A stretch of 64,000 bases of DNA from Sediminicola sp040566555 (GTDB taxonomy: Bacteria; Bacteroidota; Bacteroidia; Flavobacteriales; Flavobacteriaceae). Below the pieces are notes generated by a model. It saw only the letters and a program-made list of their open reading frames with translations. It did no database searches and had not been told where the DNA came from. The stretch spans positions 124,001 through 188,000 of the forward strand of contig NZ_JBEWYP010000006.1 of the NCBI RefSeq assembly GCF_040566555.1, written 5' to 3'. Shown here piece by piece: positions 33,749-41,520 of this stretch. A program made the position numbers and the translations under genes. Each line of letters opens with the position of its first letter. The stretch's first letter is position 1.

Positions 33749-34630
33749 TCAATTTCTGCGATCTTCCCCCCATAACAATTTGTTGCGAAGTGTTTTAAAA
33801 AAACTCTCAGAAGTATATTCGATCATCTTGATGGAAAAACCTGCCTTTTTAAGTAAAATCTCCTTGCCGCTTTTTAAGGTGGCAATACGTGAATCCAAAG
33901 ACAGCAAATGGTATTCTTCGCGCCCAGTAACGCGCAGTCGTATTTCGGTATTATCAGAAACCACAAGGGGCCTGGCATTAAGGTTATGGGGTGCAATTGG
34001 GGTCAACACCAAAGACTTTGCTGTTGGCGCAATTACCGGCCCTCCACAACTCAAGGAATATCCTGTAGATCCCGTAGGCGTGGAAACGATGAGACCGTCT
34101 GCCCAATAGGAAGTTAAATACTCATTGTTCAAATAGGTCTCCACGGTAATCATAGAGGTGGTATCCTTACGGCTTACCGTAATTTCGTTAAGCGCAAAAT
34201 TTAGGTCGCCAAATTCTGGGATGGCCTCATCTGCATGCACCTCCAGCAAACTTCGTTCAACAATGGTATAGGCCCCGGATACAAACTCCTGTACCACTTT
34301 ACGGACATCCTCTTTTTTAAAGGTGGATAAAAACCCTAACCTCCCAGTATTGACACCAACTATTGGGATATCCAATTCCCGAACATAGGTAATGGCACGT
34401 AGAATGGTTCCATCCCCTCCAAAACTGACGAACATGTCAAAGGAATCGTCCAAACCGCTAACCATATTAAAGGTCTTGTGCGACGCCAGCTTCCCAGATG
34501 AAAATAAAAGTTTGTAAAATTCTTCTTCAAAATAAGCCTCAGATTCGGTCTTTTGAAGTTCGTCCAAAAAAGCAACGACATAATCAAGGGCATTATTTTG
34601 GTACGTTTGACCGTATATGGCAACCTTCAT
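33749..34630 (-). CDS. nadK: NAD kinase
   Basis: The 293-residue enzyme phosphorylates NAD to NADP. The GGDGT motif is in MFVSFGGDGTILRAI (about 69-83); also GVNTGRLGFLSTF, LNEITVSRKD (the NE motif) and DGLIVSTPTGSTGYSLSCGGP. Length is normal. It is 5 bp after the CBS-ACT gene, so the two form an operon that a nucleotide-sensing CBS protein might regulate (inference). Confidence 0.97.
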   Translation of the reverse strand: MKVAIYGQTYQNNALDYVVAFLDELQKTESEAYFEEEFYKLLFSSGKLASHKTFNMVSGLDDSFDMFVSFGGDGTILRAITYVRELDIPIVGVNTGRLGFLSTFKKEDVRKVVQEFVSGAYTIVERSLLEVHADEAIPEFGDLNFALNEITVSRKDTTSMITVETYLNNEYLTSYWADGLIVSTPTGSTGYSLSCGGPVIAPTAKSLVLTPIAPHNLNARPLVVSDNTEIRLRVTGREEYHLLSLDSRIATLKSGKEILLKKAGFSIKMIEYTSESFFKTLRNKLLWGEDRRN

Positions 34631-34635
34631 ACAGA

Positions 34636-35292
34636 CTAAACGTTTAGATATTTATCCAAATAATCTGAACGTTGTTTTAGATTCTCTAAAAACTGATCGT
34701 CCGAATTGCCAAAAAGTATAGTGTAGTTGTATCTTCTAAATGTCTGTATAATATCGTTGATCTCTGTAGCCCTAATTTTAATGGTTACCTGCACCACGTC
34801 ATTTTCCATATCGGTGACAAAGCCTCCCAATAATCTGGAATTGTTGCTTTCCACAATCTGCGCAATCTCACTAAAAGAGTAGTCCTTTATTCCTTTAGCA
34901 ATCACAAGAATACCCCCAGGCTCTGTAAAAAAGGGAGTGCCTATAAACAAAGCAACAACGTCTGTTAGATTATAGTAACCTATCATTTTTTCTTCCATAT
35001 CCATCACTGGAATCAGGTTGGCCTCATTTCTGGCAAAAACCTCCAGAACGTCTAACCAGGAAGTTTCCAAGGTTACAAAAAACGACTCCAAGTTGAATCT
35101 GTAATCTTCTATCTTTTTATTTCCTTCGAAGGTCTCCAAGTCATTTTCACTCAAAAGTCCCATAAATTTACCCTCATCGGTCACTGCCACATGGGAATAG
35201 GTAGTGTCCTTAAAGAATTTGATGACTTCCTTTAATGAATCCCCTATTTCAAATACGGGGATATTTCTAATAATGCGGGATTGGATCTCCAT
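34636..35292 (-). CDS. CBS-pair protein with C-terminal ACT-like domain (AcuB-like)
   Basis: The 218-residue protein has two CBS repeats (about 5-60: IPVFEIGDSLKEVIKFFKDT...GLLSENDLETF; 65-125: FVTLETSWLDVLEVFARNE...GYYNLTDVVALF). A C-terminal ACT-like segment follows (about 130-200: GGILVIAKGIKDYSFSEIAQ... VTIKIRATEINDIIQTFRR). This is the AcuB layout, a small sensor that binds adenine nucleotides. Its place before nadK makes an NAD(P)/ATP-sensing role plausible, unproven. Confidence 0.88.
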   Translation of the reverse strand: MEIQSRIIRNIPVFEIGDSLKEVIKFFKDTTYSHVAVTDEGKFMGLLSENDLETFEGNKKIEDYRFNLESFFVTLETSWLDVLEVFARNEANLIPVMDMEEKMIGYYNLTDVVALFIGTPFFTEPGGILVIAKGIKDYSFSEIAQIVESNNSRLLGGFVTDMENDVVQVTIKIRATEINDIIQTFRRYNYTILFGNSDDQFLENLKQRSDYLDKYLNV

Positions 35293-35349
35293 AATCTTAA
35301 ATATAATGCAAATTACTAATTAATAATGGCAAAAAGCATGCCTTATTTG

Positions 35350-35357
35350 TATTTTTG
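35350..35357 (+). promoter_or_regulatory. -7 box of the pdxJ promoter
   Basis: TATTTTTG, exact TAnnTTTG, 24 bp before the pdxJ ATG; -33 element unclear. Confidence 0.55.
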
Positions 35358-35381
35358 CGTGGAATTATTCAGCATTAGAAC

Positions 35382-36107
35382 ATGACAAAACTCAGTGTAA
35401 ACGTAAATAAAATAGCAACTTTAAGAAATGCGAGGGGCGGAAATGTTCCCGATCTTATCAAAGTTGCCATGGATATAGAGGCTTTTGGAGCGGAAGGAAT
35501 CACCATACACCCCCGCCCAGACGAAAGACACATTAGGTATCAGGATGCCCGTGACCTCAAAAAGGTGGTCACTACCGAATTTAATATAGAGGGTAATCCA
35601 GTTCAAAAGTTCATGGACCTAGTGTTAGAAGTAAAACCAACCCAAGTCACCTTGGTTCCGGACAGTGTGGATGCCATTACTTCCAATGCCGGCTGGGACA
35701 CCATTAAACACAAAGATTTTCTGAAAGAGGTAATCTCTACTTTTAAGCAGAACGGAATACGCACCTCAATTTTCGTAGATGCCAATACCAAAATGGTAGA
35801 AGGGGCCGCAGAAACCGGTACTGACAGGATAGAACTATACACAGAAAGCTATGCGCATGCTTATCTGGAAGGTGATGCCGAACGCTGCAGGGCCGGAATC
35901 CTTCCTTTTATAGAAGCTGCAAAAATGGCCCATAGCTTAGGCTTAGGCATCAACGCAGGGCACGACCTAAGCTTGGACAATATAAAATATTTCAAAGAAA
36001 ACATCCCCCATCTTTTAGAAGTCTCCATAGGGCACGCCCTAATTTGTGAGTCGCTTTATCTTGGTTTGGAGAATGTAGTGAACATGTATTTAAACAAACT
36101 GAAGTAA
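35382..36107 (+). CDS. pdxJ: Pyridoxine 5'-phosphate synthase
   Basis: The 241-residue TIM-barrel enzyme joins 1-deoxyxylulose 5-phosphate and 3-amino-2-oxopropyl phosphate to PNP, making vitamin B6. Signatures: LSVNVNKIATLRNARGG, GITIHPRPDERHIRYQD, VTLVPDSVDAITSNAGWD, GTDRIELYTESYAHAY and GINAGHDLSLDN. The window's PLP enzymes (MetY, MetZ, the class V enzyme) depend on it. It overlaps the next gene by 1 bp (TAATG). Confidence 0.98.
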   Translation: MTKLSVNVNKIATLRNARGGNVPDLIKVAMDIEAFGAEGITIHPRPDERHIRYQDARDLKKVVTTEFNIEGNPVQKFMDLVLEVKPTQVTLVPDSVDAITSNAGWDTIKHKDFLKEVISTFKQNGIRTSIFVDANTKMVEGAAETGTDRIELYTESYAHAYLEGDAERCRAGILPFIEAAKMAHSLGLGINAGHDLSLDNIKYFKENIPHLLEVSIGHALICESLYLGLENVVNMYLNKLK

Positions 36108-36883
36108 TGCCATTATTATATTCGAATATCTTAGGAAAAGGAACCCCTTTGATGATCCTTCACGGCTTTTTGGGCATGTCGGATAACTGGAAGACCTTGG
36201 GTACCCAATATGCAGAAGAGGGTTTTGAGGTTCATTTAATGGACCAAAGAAACCACGGAAAAAGCTTTCACTCCAGCGAGTTTAATTACGATCTGCTGGC
36301 CAAGGACGTCTATGATTACATACAACACTACCAATTGAAGGATGTAATTGTGATCGGACATTCCATGGGTGGAAAAACGGCCATGCAGTTGGCCTGCTCC
36401 TACCACAATGTAGTCTCCAAGTTACTGGTAGCCGATATTGCTCCCAAATACTATCCGCCACATCACGATGAAATTTTAAACGGATTAAACGCCTTAGACC
36501 TTACCACTATTAGTTCCAGAACGGAGGCTGACAAACAATTGGCCAAGCACCTTACCAATTTTGGGGTACGTCAATTCTTGCTGAAAAACCTGTATTGGGA
36601 AAGCAAGGAGAAACTTGGATTCCGTTTCAACCTGCCCGTATTGAGCACAAAAATGGAGGAAGTGGGTGAAAATATTGGGTCTACCGCCAATTTTCAAGGC
36701 CCTACCCTATTCTTAAGAGGCGATAAGTCAGAATACGTGACCATGCAGGATCTCCCTGAAATAAAAAGGCATTTTCCATTAGCAGAATTGGATACAATAG
36801 CAAAGGCTGGGCATTGGCTTCATGCCGAAAATCCAGAGGCATTTTTTGAAAAATCCATGGCTTTTATGAAAAATCAGGGCTAA
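36107..36883 (+). CDS. Alpha/beta-fold hydrolase (YbfF-like esterase)
   Basis: The 258-residue single-domain hydrolase has the oxyanion HGFLGMSDNW, nucleophile elbow GHSMGGKTAM (Ser near 87), acid LRGDKSEYV and catalytic His in AGHWLHAENPEAF. It resembles the YbfF family (acyl-CoA/malonyl-CoA esterases in vitro). Its ATG shares the A of the pdxJ TAA, so it is translationally coupled, yet no B6-related hydrolase role is known. No signal peptide. Confidence 0.9.
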   Translation: MPLLYSNILGKGTPLMILHGFLGMSDNWKTLGTQYAEEGFEVHLMDQRNHGKSFHSSEFNYDLLAKDVYDYIQHYQLKDVIVIGHSMGGKTAMQLACSYHNVVSKLLVADIAPKYYPPHHDEILNGLNALDLTTISSRTEADKQLAKHLTNFGVRQFLLKNLYWESKEKLGFRFNLPVLSTKMEEVGENIGSTANFQGPTLFLRGDKSEYVTMQDLPEIKRHFPLAELDTIAKAGHWLHAENPEAFFEKSMAFMKNQG

Positions 36884-37033
36884 TTGGGTAAATACCAAGG
36901 CGATTGCATTTTAAGAGCATCCTGAAATCAAGTGGAGAAAATGTAATCAAAACACCCTACTTACAGGCATTGGCATTTCAATTTATTGTTTACATTTAAC
37001 GTAGCTAACAAGACCCAACCTAAAAATTAAGAG

Positions 37034-37375
37034 ATGAAACTAATATTAAGAATATTATTGAGCGCCCTTGCAGTTGTTATATTGGCCAAAATTTTGCCGG
37101 GGATTGGGGTAGACTCCTATACCACAGCCATAATTGTTGCCATTGTCCTGAGCCTCCTGAACTTTATCGTAAAACCAATATTGGTCATATTGACCCTACC
37201 AATTACCATTCTGACCCTTGGCCTTTTCCTCTTGATCATCAATGCCATTATTATCCTTTTGGCCGATAATCTGATATCAGGTTTTGAGGTTACCAACATA
37301 TGGTGGGCCCTGCTTTTTAGTCTTTTACTGTCCTTTCTACAATCCATATTATATTCTCTCCTAAAAGAAGATTAA
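37034..37375 (+). CDS. Phage holin family 4-type small membrane protein
   Basis: The 113-residue protein is nearly all membrane: four helices (LILRILLSALAVVILAKIL, TTAIIVAIVLSLLNFIVKPI, PITILTLGLFLLIINAIII, WWALLFSLLLSFLQSILYSL). The NFIVKPILVILTLPITILTL signature matches the PF04020-type family, named holin from sequence only; the chromosomal members are widespread and not lytic as far as known. There is no phage gene nearby. It lies 150 bp after the esterase. Confidence 0.85.
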   Translation: MKLILRILLSALAVVILAKILPGIGVDSYTTAIIVAIVLSLLNFIVKPILVILTLPITILTLGLFLLIINAIIILLADNLISGFEVTNIWWALLFSLLLSFLQSILYSLLKED

Positions 37376-37415
37376 AATATTTGAGTTACGGTTTGACATT
37401 CAGTAATTTAAAAAC

Positions 37416-37446
37416 TTGGCGAACTTATTAAAATGTACTACTTTTG
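37416..37446 (+). promoter_or_regulatory. tig promoter (TTG-N20-TACTTTTG)
   Basis: TTG at 37416-37418, 20-bp spacer, then TACTTTTG (37439-37446), an exact -7 box. The TTG is also the first codon of a longer open frame, so the 5' extension is not translated; transcription would start around 37452. Confidence 0.75.
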
Positions 37447-37481
37447 CATCCCATTTTATTTATGTAAAATTCGATACAGAG

Positions 37482-38804
37482 ATGAACATCACAAAAGAGC
37501 AGATTGACGAGTTAAATGCTGTTGTAAAAGTTGCCATAACAAAGGACGATTACAAGGACAAAGTAGAAAATATCTTAAAGGACTATAGAAAGTCAGCCAA
37601 TATCCCAGGTTTTAGAAAAGGCCAGGTTCCTATGGGCTTGATAAAAAAACAATACGGGAAAGCCGTTTTGGTTGATGAAGTGAACAAGCTTCTTCAGGAC
37701 AACCTGAACAAATACCTTACCGAAGAAAAATTGGATGTTCTTGGAAACCCACTTCCAAAACAACAGGACAACTTTAACTGGGATGCCGAAAATTTGGATT
37801 TTGAATTCGAATTAGGATTGGCACCGAGCTTTGAGATCGATCTTAAATCCAAAAAAGCCATCACCCATTACCAAATTGTTGCCGATCAGAAAATGATTGA
37901 CGAGCAAGTAGAACGTATTCAAAAACAATACGGGAAATTGGTCAACAAAACAGAGGCTGGCAAAAAAGATGAGATCACTGGAGTTTTCAAAAATGAAGAG
38001 GAAGGAATTGACAAAAAATCAAACCTTGAGCTAGATCAAATCTCCAACAAAAAGGCAATCGACAGTCTTTTGGGCAAAAAAGCAGGAGATGTAGTCACTT
38101 TAAAAACCAAAGGCTTGTTCAAAGAAGATCACCTTCTTGCAAATATCTTGGGAATTCAGGCCGATAAAGCTGAAAATTTAGACATCGAGGTTACTTTCAC
38201 AATTGAGGAGATCAACGAAAGGGAGCCAGCTAAATTGGACCAAGAGTTGTTTGATAAGCTTTTTGGAAAAGATGTGGTTACCTCTAAAAAAGAGCTTGAA
38301 GCAAGAATAAAAGAAGATTCTGAAAAGCAGTTTGAGCAACAAGCAGATCAGAAATTGCTGAATGATGTTACCGAGTATTTTATTGAAAATACAAAATTTG
38401 ACCTTCCTGCAGATTTCTTGACAAAATGGATTCAGTCTACTGGTGAAAAGCCGTTGACAGAGGAAGAGGCAAAGGCAGAATATGAAAAATCTGAAAAAGG
38501 ATTGCGTTATCAATTGATCGAAGGTAAGATCATTAAAGAAAACGATATTCAAGTACAATTTGACGAGTTAAAAGATTTCGCCAAAGGTTTTATCAAAACA
38601 CAAATGGCACAATTTGGACAAATGGACCCTAAAGAGGAAGAATTGGACAACATTGCTGCAAGGGTTTTATCCAACCAGGACGAGGTTCGCAGATTGTCTG
38701 AACAATTGATGAGCCAGAAACTATTGAAACTATACAAGGAGAAAGCAAATTTGAAAACTAAAGAAGTGACCTACGAGAACTTTGTGAAAGAAGTTTATGG
38801 GTAG
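37482..38804 (+). CDS. tig: Trigger factor (ribosome-associated chaperone/peptidyl-prolyl isomerase)
   Basis: The 440-residue protein has the N-terminal ribosome-binding domain with the GFRKG signature (ANIPGFRKGQVPMGLIKKQYG near residue 40), a middle region in place of the FKBP-type domain (weakly conserved here, as usual in Bacteroidota), and a long helical C-terminal domain. It is the start of the tig-clpP-clpX cluster, the order seen in many bacteria. Start ATG at 37482; the preceding residues lie over the promoter. A strong terminator separates it from clpP. Confidence 0.95.
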   Translation: MNITKEQIDELNAVVKVAITKDDYKDKVENILKDYRKSANIPGFRKGQVPMGLIKKQYGKAVLVDEVNKLLQDNLNKYLTEEKLDVLGNPLPKQQDNFNWDAENLDFEFELGLAPSFEIDLKSKKAITHYQIVADQKMIDEQVERIQKQYGKLVNKTEAGKKDEITGVFKNEEEGIDKKSNLELDQISNKKAIDSLLGKKAGDVVTLKTKGLFKEDHLLANILGIQADKAENLDIEVTFTIEEINEREPAKLDQELFDKLFGKDVVTSKKELEARIKEDSEKQFEQQADQKLLNDVTEYFIENTKFDLPADFLTKWIQSTGEKPLTEEEAKAEYEKSEKGLRYQLIEGKIIKENDIQVQFDELKDFAKGFIKTQMAQFGQMDPKEEELDNIAARVLSNQDEVRRLSEQLMSQKLLKLYKEKANLKTKEVTYENFVKEVYG

Positions 38805-38832
38805 TTTTCAAAAATAATTTAAGTATCTTTAC

Positions 38833-38866
38833 GGTGCCGGAAATTATTTTTCGGCACCTTTTTTTG
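38833..38866 (+). terminator. Intrinsic terminator of tig
   Basis: GGTGCCG (38833-38839) and CGGCACC (38852-38858) form a GC-rich stem followed by TTTTTTTG. Confidence 0.9.
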
Positions 38867-38892
38867 TTTCAAAAAAATATAGAAGAAAACAC

Positions 38893-39573
38893 ATGGATTA
38901 CGGAAAAGAGTTCAAGAACTACGCTATAAAAGACCAAGGGATCAGCAGCATGTACTATGACAAAATCATGAGTACCATGTACCCGTCGGCAATGACCCCC
39001 AACATTATTGAGGAAAGACAACTAAATGCAATTGCAATGGATGTTTTTTCCAGGTTGATGATGGACAGGATCATTTTTTTAGGAACCGGCATCAATGACC
39101 AGGTCGCCAATATTGTACAAGCACAATTGTTGTTTTTGGAAAGTGCGGATGCCTCCAAGGACATTCAGATCTATATCAACTCTCCAGGAGGCAGCGTTTA
39201 TGCCGGTCTTGGAATATATGACACCATGCAATTCATAAAACCAGATGTGGCCACTATCTGTACAGGTATTGCCGCTTCTATGGGAGCTGTATTGTTGTGC
39301 GCAGGCGAAAAAGGCAAGCGCAGTGGGTTAACGCATTCCCGAGTTATGATTCACCAACCTTTAGGTGGTGCTCAGGGACAGGCAAGTGATATAGAAATTA
39401 CTGCCAGGGAAATTCTTAAACTTAAAGATGAATTGTACCAGATCATTTCCAAGCATTCCGGACAGACTTTTGAAAAGGTGAACGAGGATAGCGATAGGGA
39501 CTATTGGATGAAAGCCAATGAAGCCTTGAAATATGGCATGATCGATGAAATATTAGTAAGGGATAGCAAATAA
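38893..39573 (+). CDS. clpP: ATP-dependent Clp protease proteolytic subunit
   Basis: The 226-residue serine peptidase forms a double ring and works with ClpX. The Ser is in GIAASMGAVLLCAGEKGKR, the His in SRVMIHQPLGGAQGQASDI, the Asp near the C-terminus (EKVNEDSDRDYWM). IYINSPGGSVYAGLGIYD is the usual strand. The N-terminal about 30 residues (MDYGKEFKNYAIKDQGISS) are a propeptide-like extension of the Bacteroidota type. clpX follows after 96 bp. Confidence 0.97.
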   Translation: MDYGKEFKNYAIKDQGISSMYYDKIMSTMYPSAMTPNIIEERQLNAIAMDVFSRLMMDRIIFLGTGINDQVANIVQAQLLFLESADASKDIQIYINSPGGSVYAGLGIYDTMQFIKPDVATICTGIAASMGAVLLCAGEKGKRSGLTHSRVMIHQPLGGAQGQASDIEITAREILKLKDELYQIISKHSGQTFEKVNEDSDRDYWMKANEALKYGMIDEILVRDSK

Positions 39574-39592
39574 TCCCGACAAAGGAATGAGG

Positions 39593-39612
39593 TACGGAAA
39601 TATAATTCCGTA
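39593..39612. repeat. Short inverted repeat between clpP and clpX
   Basis: TACGGAA and TTCCGTA form a 7-bp stem with a 6-nt AT loop, 20 bp after the clpP stop. No T-run follows; perhaps an RNA processing or stability hairpin. Confidence 0.35.
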
Positions 39613-39669
39613 TAATTAAACCAAAAACACGATACAAACGTTATTGTGTTTTATGTTACCCCCAATATT

Positions 39670-40905
39670 ATGGCAAAAGAAAATTTAGAATGCTCTTTTT
39701 GCGGAAGGAAGAAACCAGAGACCAATCTATTGATTGCTGGTTTGGATGCACACATATGTGACAGATGTATTGAGCAGGCGCACGGAATAGTTGCCGAAGA
39801 ATCAAAACAATCGGACAAGAACGATCTTTCTTCTGAGTTGACCCTTAGGAAGCCTTTGGATATAAAGGAGTTTTTAGACATGTTTATCATAGGACAGGAT
39901 CGCACCAAAAAGGTAATGTCCGTTGCAGTATACAACCACTACAAACGATTGTTACAGCCCAAGAGCAAGGAAGATGAGATAGAAATTCAAAAGAGTAATA
40001 TCATCATGGCCGGGCAAACGGGAACAGGAAAAACATTGATGGCCAAAACCATCGCTAAAATGTTGAATGTACCTTTGGCAATTGTTGATGCCACGGTATT
40101 GACTGAAGCTGGTTACGTAGGTGAAGATGTTGAAAGTATCCTTACCAGGTTACTTCAGGCAGCCGATTACAATTTAGAAAAAGCTGAGCGTGGAATCGTA
40201 TTTATTGATGAAATAGACAAGATAGCCCGCAAAAGCGACAACCCTTCCATAACAAGGGATGTATCTGGCGAAGGCGTACAACAAGGTTTGTTAAAGCTTC
40301 TTGAAGGTACGGTTGTAAATGTCCCACCAAAAGGAGGACGTAAACATCCAGATCAAAAATTTATTGAGGTCAATACGGAAAATATCCTGTTTATTGCCGG
40401 TGGTGCCTTCGATGGTATTGAACGTATCATTACCAAACGCTTGAATATGCAAGCTGTAGGTTACAGTGCCTCCAAAGCAGAGGACAATCTGGACAATACC
40501 AATATCCTTCAGTACATCATCCCTAGGGATTTAAAAGAATTTGGTCTGATTCCTGAGATTATTGGGCGTTTACCGGTTCTTACACATATGAATCCGTTGG
40601 ATGAGGAAACGCTAAGAGCAATCCTTACCGAACCTAAGAATGCCATCATCAAACAATATGAAAAATTGTTTGCCATGGATAACATTAGCTTTAAAATTAC
40701 GGATGAAGCATTGAACTACATCGTAAAGAAAGCTATTGAATACAAATTGGGTGCTAGGGGATTGAGATCCCTATGTGAAGCCATTTTCACCGATGCTATG
40801 TTCGAATTACCGAGCAGCGATGAAAGTGAATTCAAAGTAACCAGAACCTATGCCGAGGAAAAACTTTCCTTTGTGACATTGAAAAAACTAAAAGCAGCTT
40901 CTTAA
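39670..40905 (+). CDS. clpX: ATP-dependent Clp protease ATP-binding subunit ClpX
   Basis: The 411-residue AAA+ unfoldase has an N-terminal zinc finger (CSFCGRKKPE... HICDRCIEQA), Walker A GQTGTGKTLMAK, Walker B IVFIDEIDKIARK, pore-type GYVGEDVE and sensor/arginine region RLPVLTHMNPLDEETL. The ClpP-docking loop, IGF in E. coli, reads VGY here (QAVGYSASK), a conservative change. Start ATG 39670 (MAKENLECSF); the open frame begins 8 codons earlier. Its last four bases overlap the last four of the convergent hydrolase gene, and its final codons form one arm of a terminator. Confidence 0.97.
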   Translation: MAKENLECSFCGRKKPETNLLIAGLDAHICDRCIEQAHGIVAEESKQSDKNDLSSELTLRKPLDIKEFLDMFIIGQDRTKKVMSVAVYNHYKRLLQPKSKEDEIEIQKSNIIMAGQTGTGKTLMAKTIAKMLNVPLAIVDATVLTEAGYVGEDVESILTRLLQAADYNLEKAERGIVFIDEIDKIARKSDNPSITRDVSGEGVQQGLLKLLEGTVVNVPPKGGRKHPDQKFIEVNTENILFIAGGAFDGIERIITKRLNMQAVGYSASKAEDNLDNTNILQYIIPRDLKEFGLIPEIIGRLPVLTHMNPLDEETLRAILTEPKNAIIKQYEKLFAMDNISFKITDEALNYIVKKAIEYKLGARGLRSLCEAIFTDAMFELPSSDESEFKVTRTYAEEKLSFVTLKKLKAAS

Positions 40906-40925
40906 GATTGAAGCTGCTTTTTTAT
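40891..40925. terminator. Bidirectional terminator built from the coding ends of clpX and the convergent gene
   Basis: AAAGCAGCTTC (40891-40901, clpX codons for KAAS) pairs with GAAGCTGCTTT (40910-40920), which on the other strand encodes KKQLQ of the convergent hydrolase. The loop contains the overlapping TTAA stop codons. The plus strand ends in TTTTTTATA, the minus strand in TTTTAGTTTTTTC, so both RNAs can terminate here. Confidence 0.9.
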
Positions 40926-41447
40926 AGCTCTACCCAATAGGTCTTTACATACCTTTTGTATAATTTTTTCATCCGAGTACAGATCATGTCCAAAGTTGGG
41001 AATGATCTCTAATTCCATTTCCATGTTTTTGGCCCATTCATCGGAAGGTCTAAATTCATCCTTACCTCCATAAATTAAATTCGTCTTACAATTGGGCTTC
41101 TCCGATTCATTTCTGATCCGTGTTGCCGAAACATTGTAAAGAGATTTCATTTTCAACCCGGCAAGCGCTGCTTTCCAAGCAATGGTACCTCCAGTACTGA
41201 AGGCCAAATAATGGCTGGGTACAGTCTCTTTCTTCAATAGATGCTTAACAGCGGTATCTATACCCCCGTTTACAAAGGCCTGATGTACATTTTTATTAGT
41301 GTCTACCGCCAAATCAATGTTCGCCAATTGCTGGCAATCATAAAATACGATGTCAAAATGTTGCTGCAAATATCCTAGATAAGAAGTGATCCAGAGTCCT
41401 TTTTTCGCACCCCACATATCTGATAATACTACTAGTCGTTCTGCCAT
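40902..41447 (-). CDS. Small alpha/beta-hydrolase-like protein
   Basis: The 181-residue protein looks like a minimal alpha/beta hydrolase: VVLSDMWGAKKGLW start, a nucleophile-like YLAFSTGGTIAW (Ser near residue 94, not the canonical GxSxG), acid NLIYGGKDEF and His in IPNFGHDLYSD. No lid domain and no signal peptide. The atypical elbow (F-S-T-G-G) leaves the activity in doubt. Convergent with clpX, overlapping by 4 bp. Confidence 0.75.
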   Translation of the reverse strand: MAERLVVLSDMWGAKKGLWITSYLGYLQQHFDIVFYDCQQLANIDLAVDTNKNVHQAFVNGGIDTAVKHLLKKETVPSHYLAFSTGGTIAWKAALAGLKMKSLYNVSATRIRNESEKPNCKTNLIYGGKDEFRPSDEWAKNMEMELEIIPNFGHDLYSDEKIIQKVCKDLLGRAIKKQLQS

Positions 41448-41520
41448 AATAAAAAGTTTTTAGGTTAATAGGGGACAATTATTAACGACAATTTGCGTCA
41501 ATTTCCGCCAAAAACACTAT

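Noticed and set aside
37034..37375. Prophage remnant because of the holin-family protein
   Set aside because: No other phage gene nearby; this small membrane family is widespread on chromosomes.
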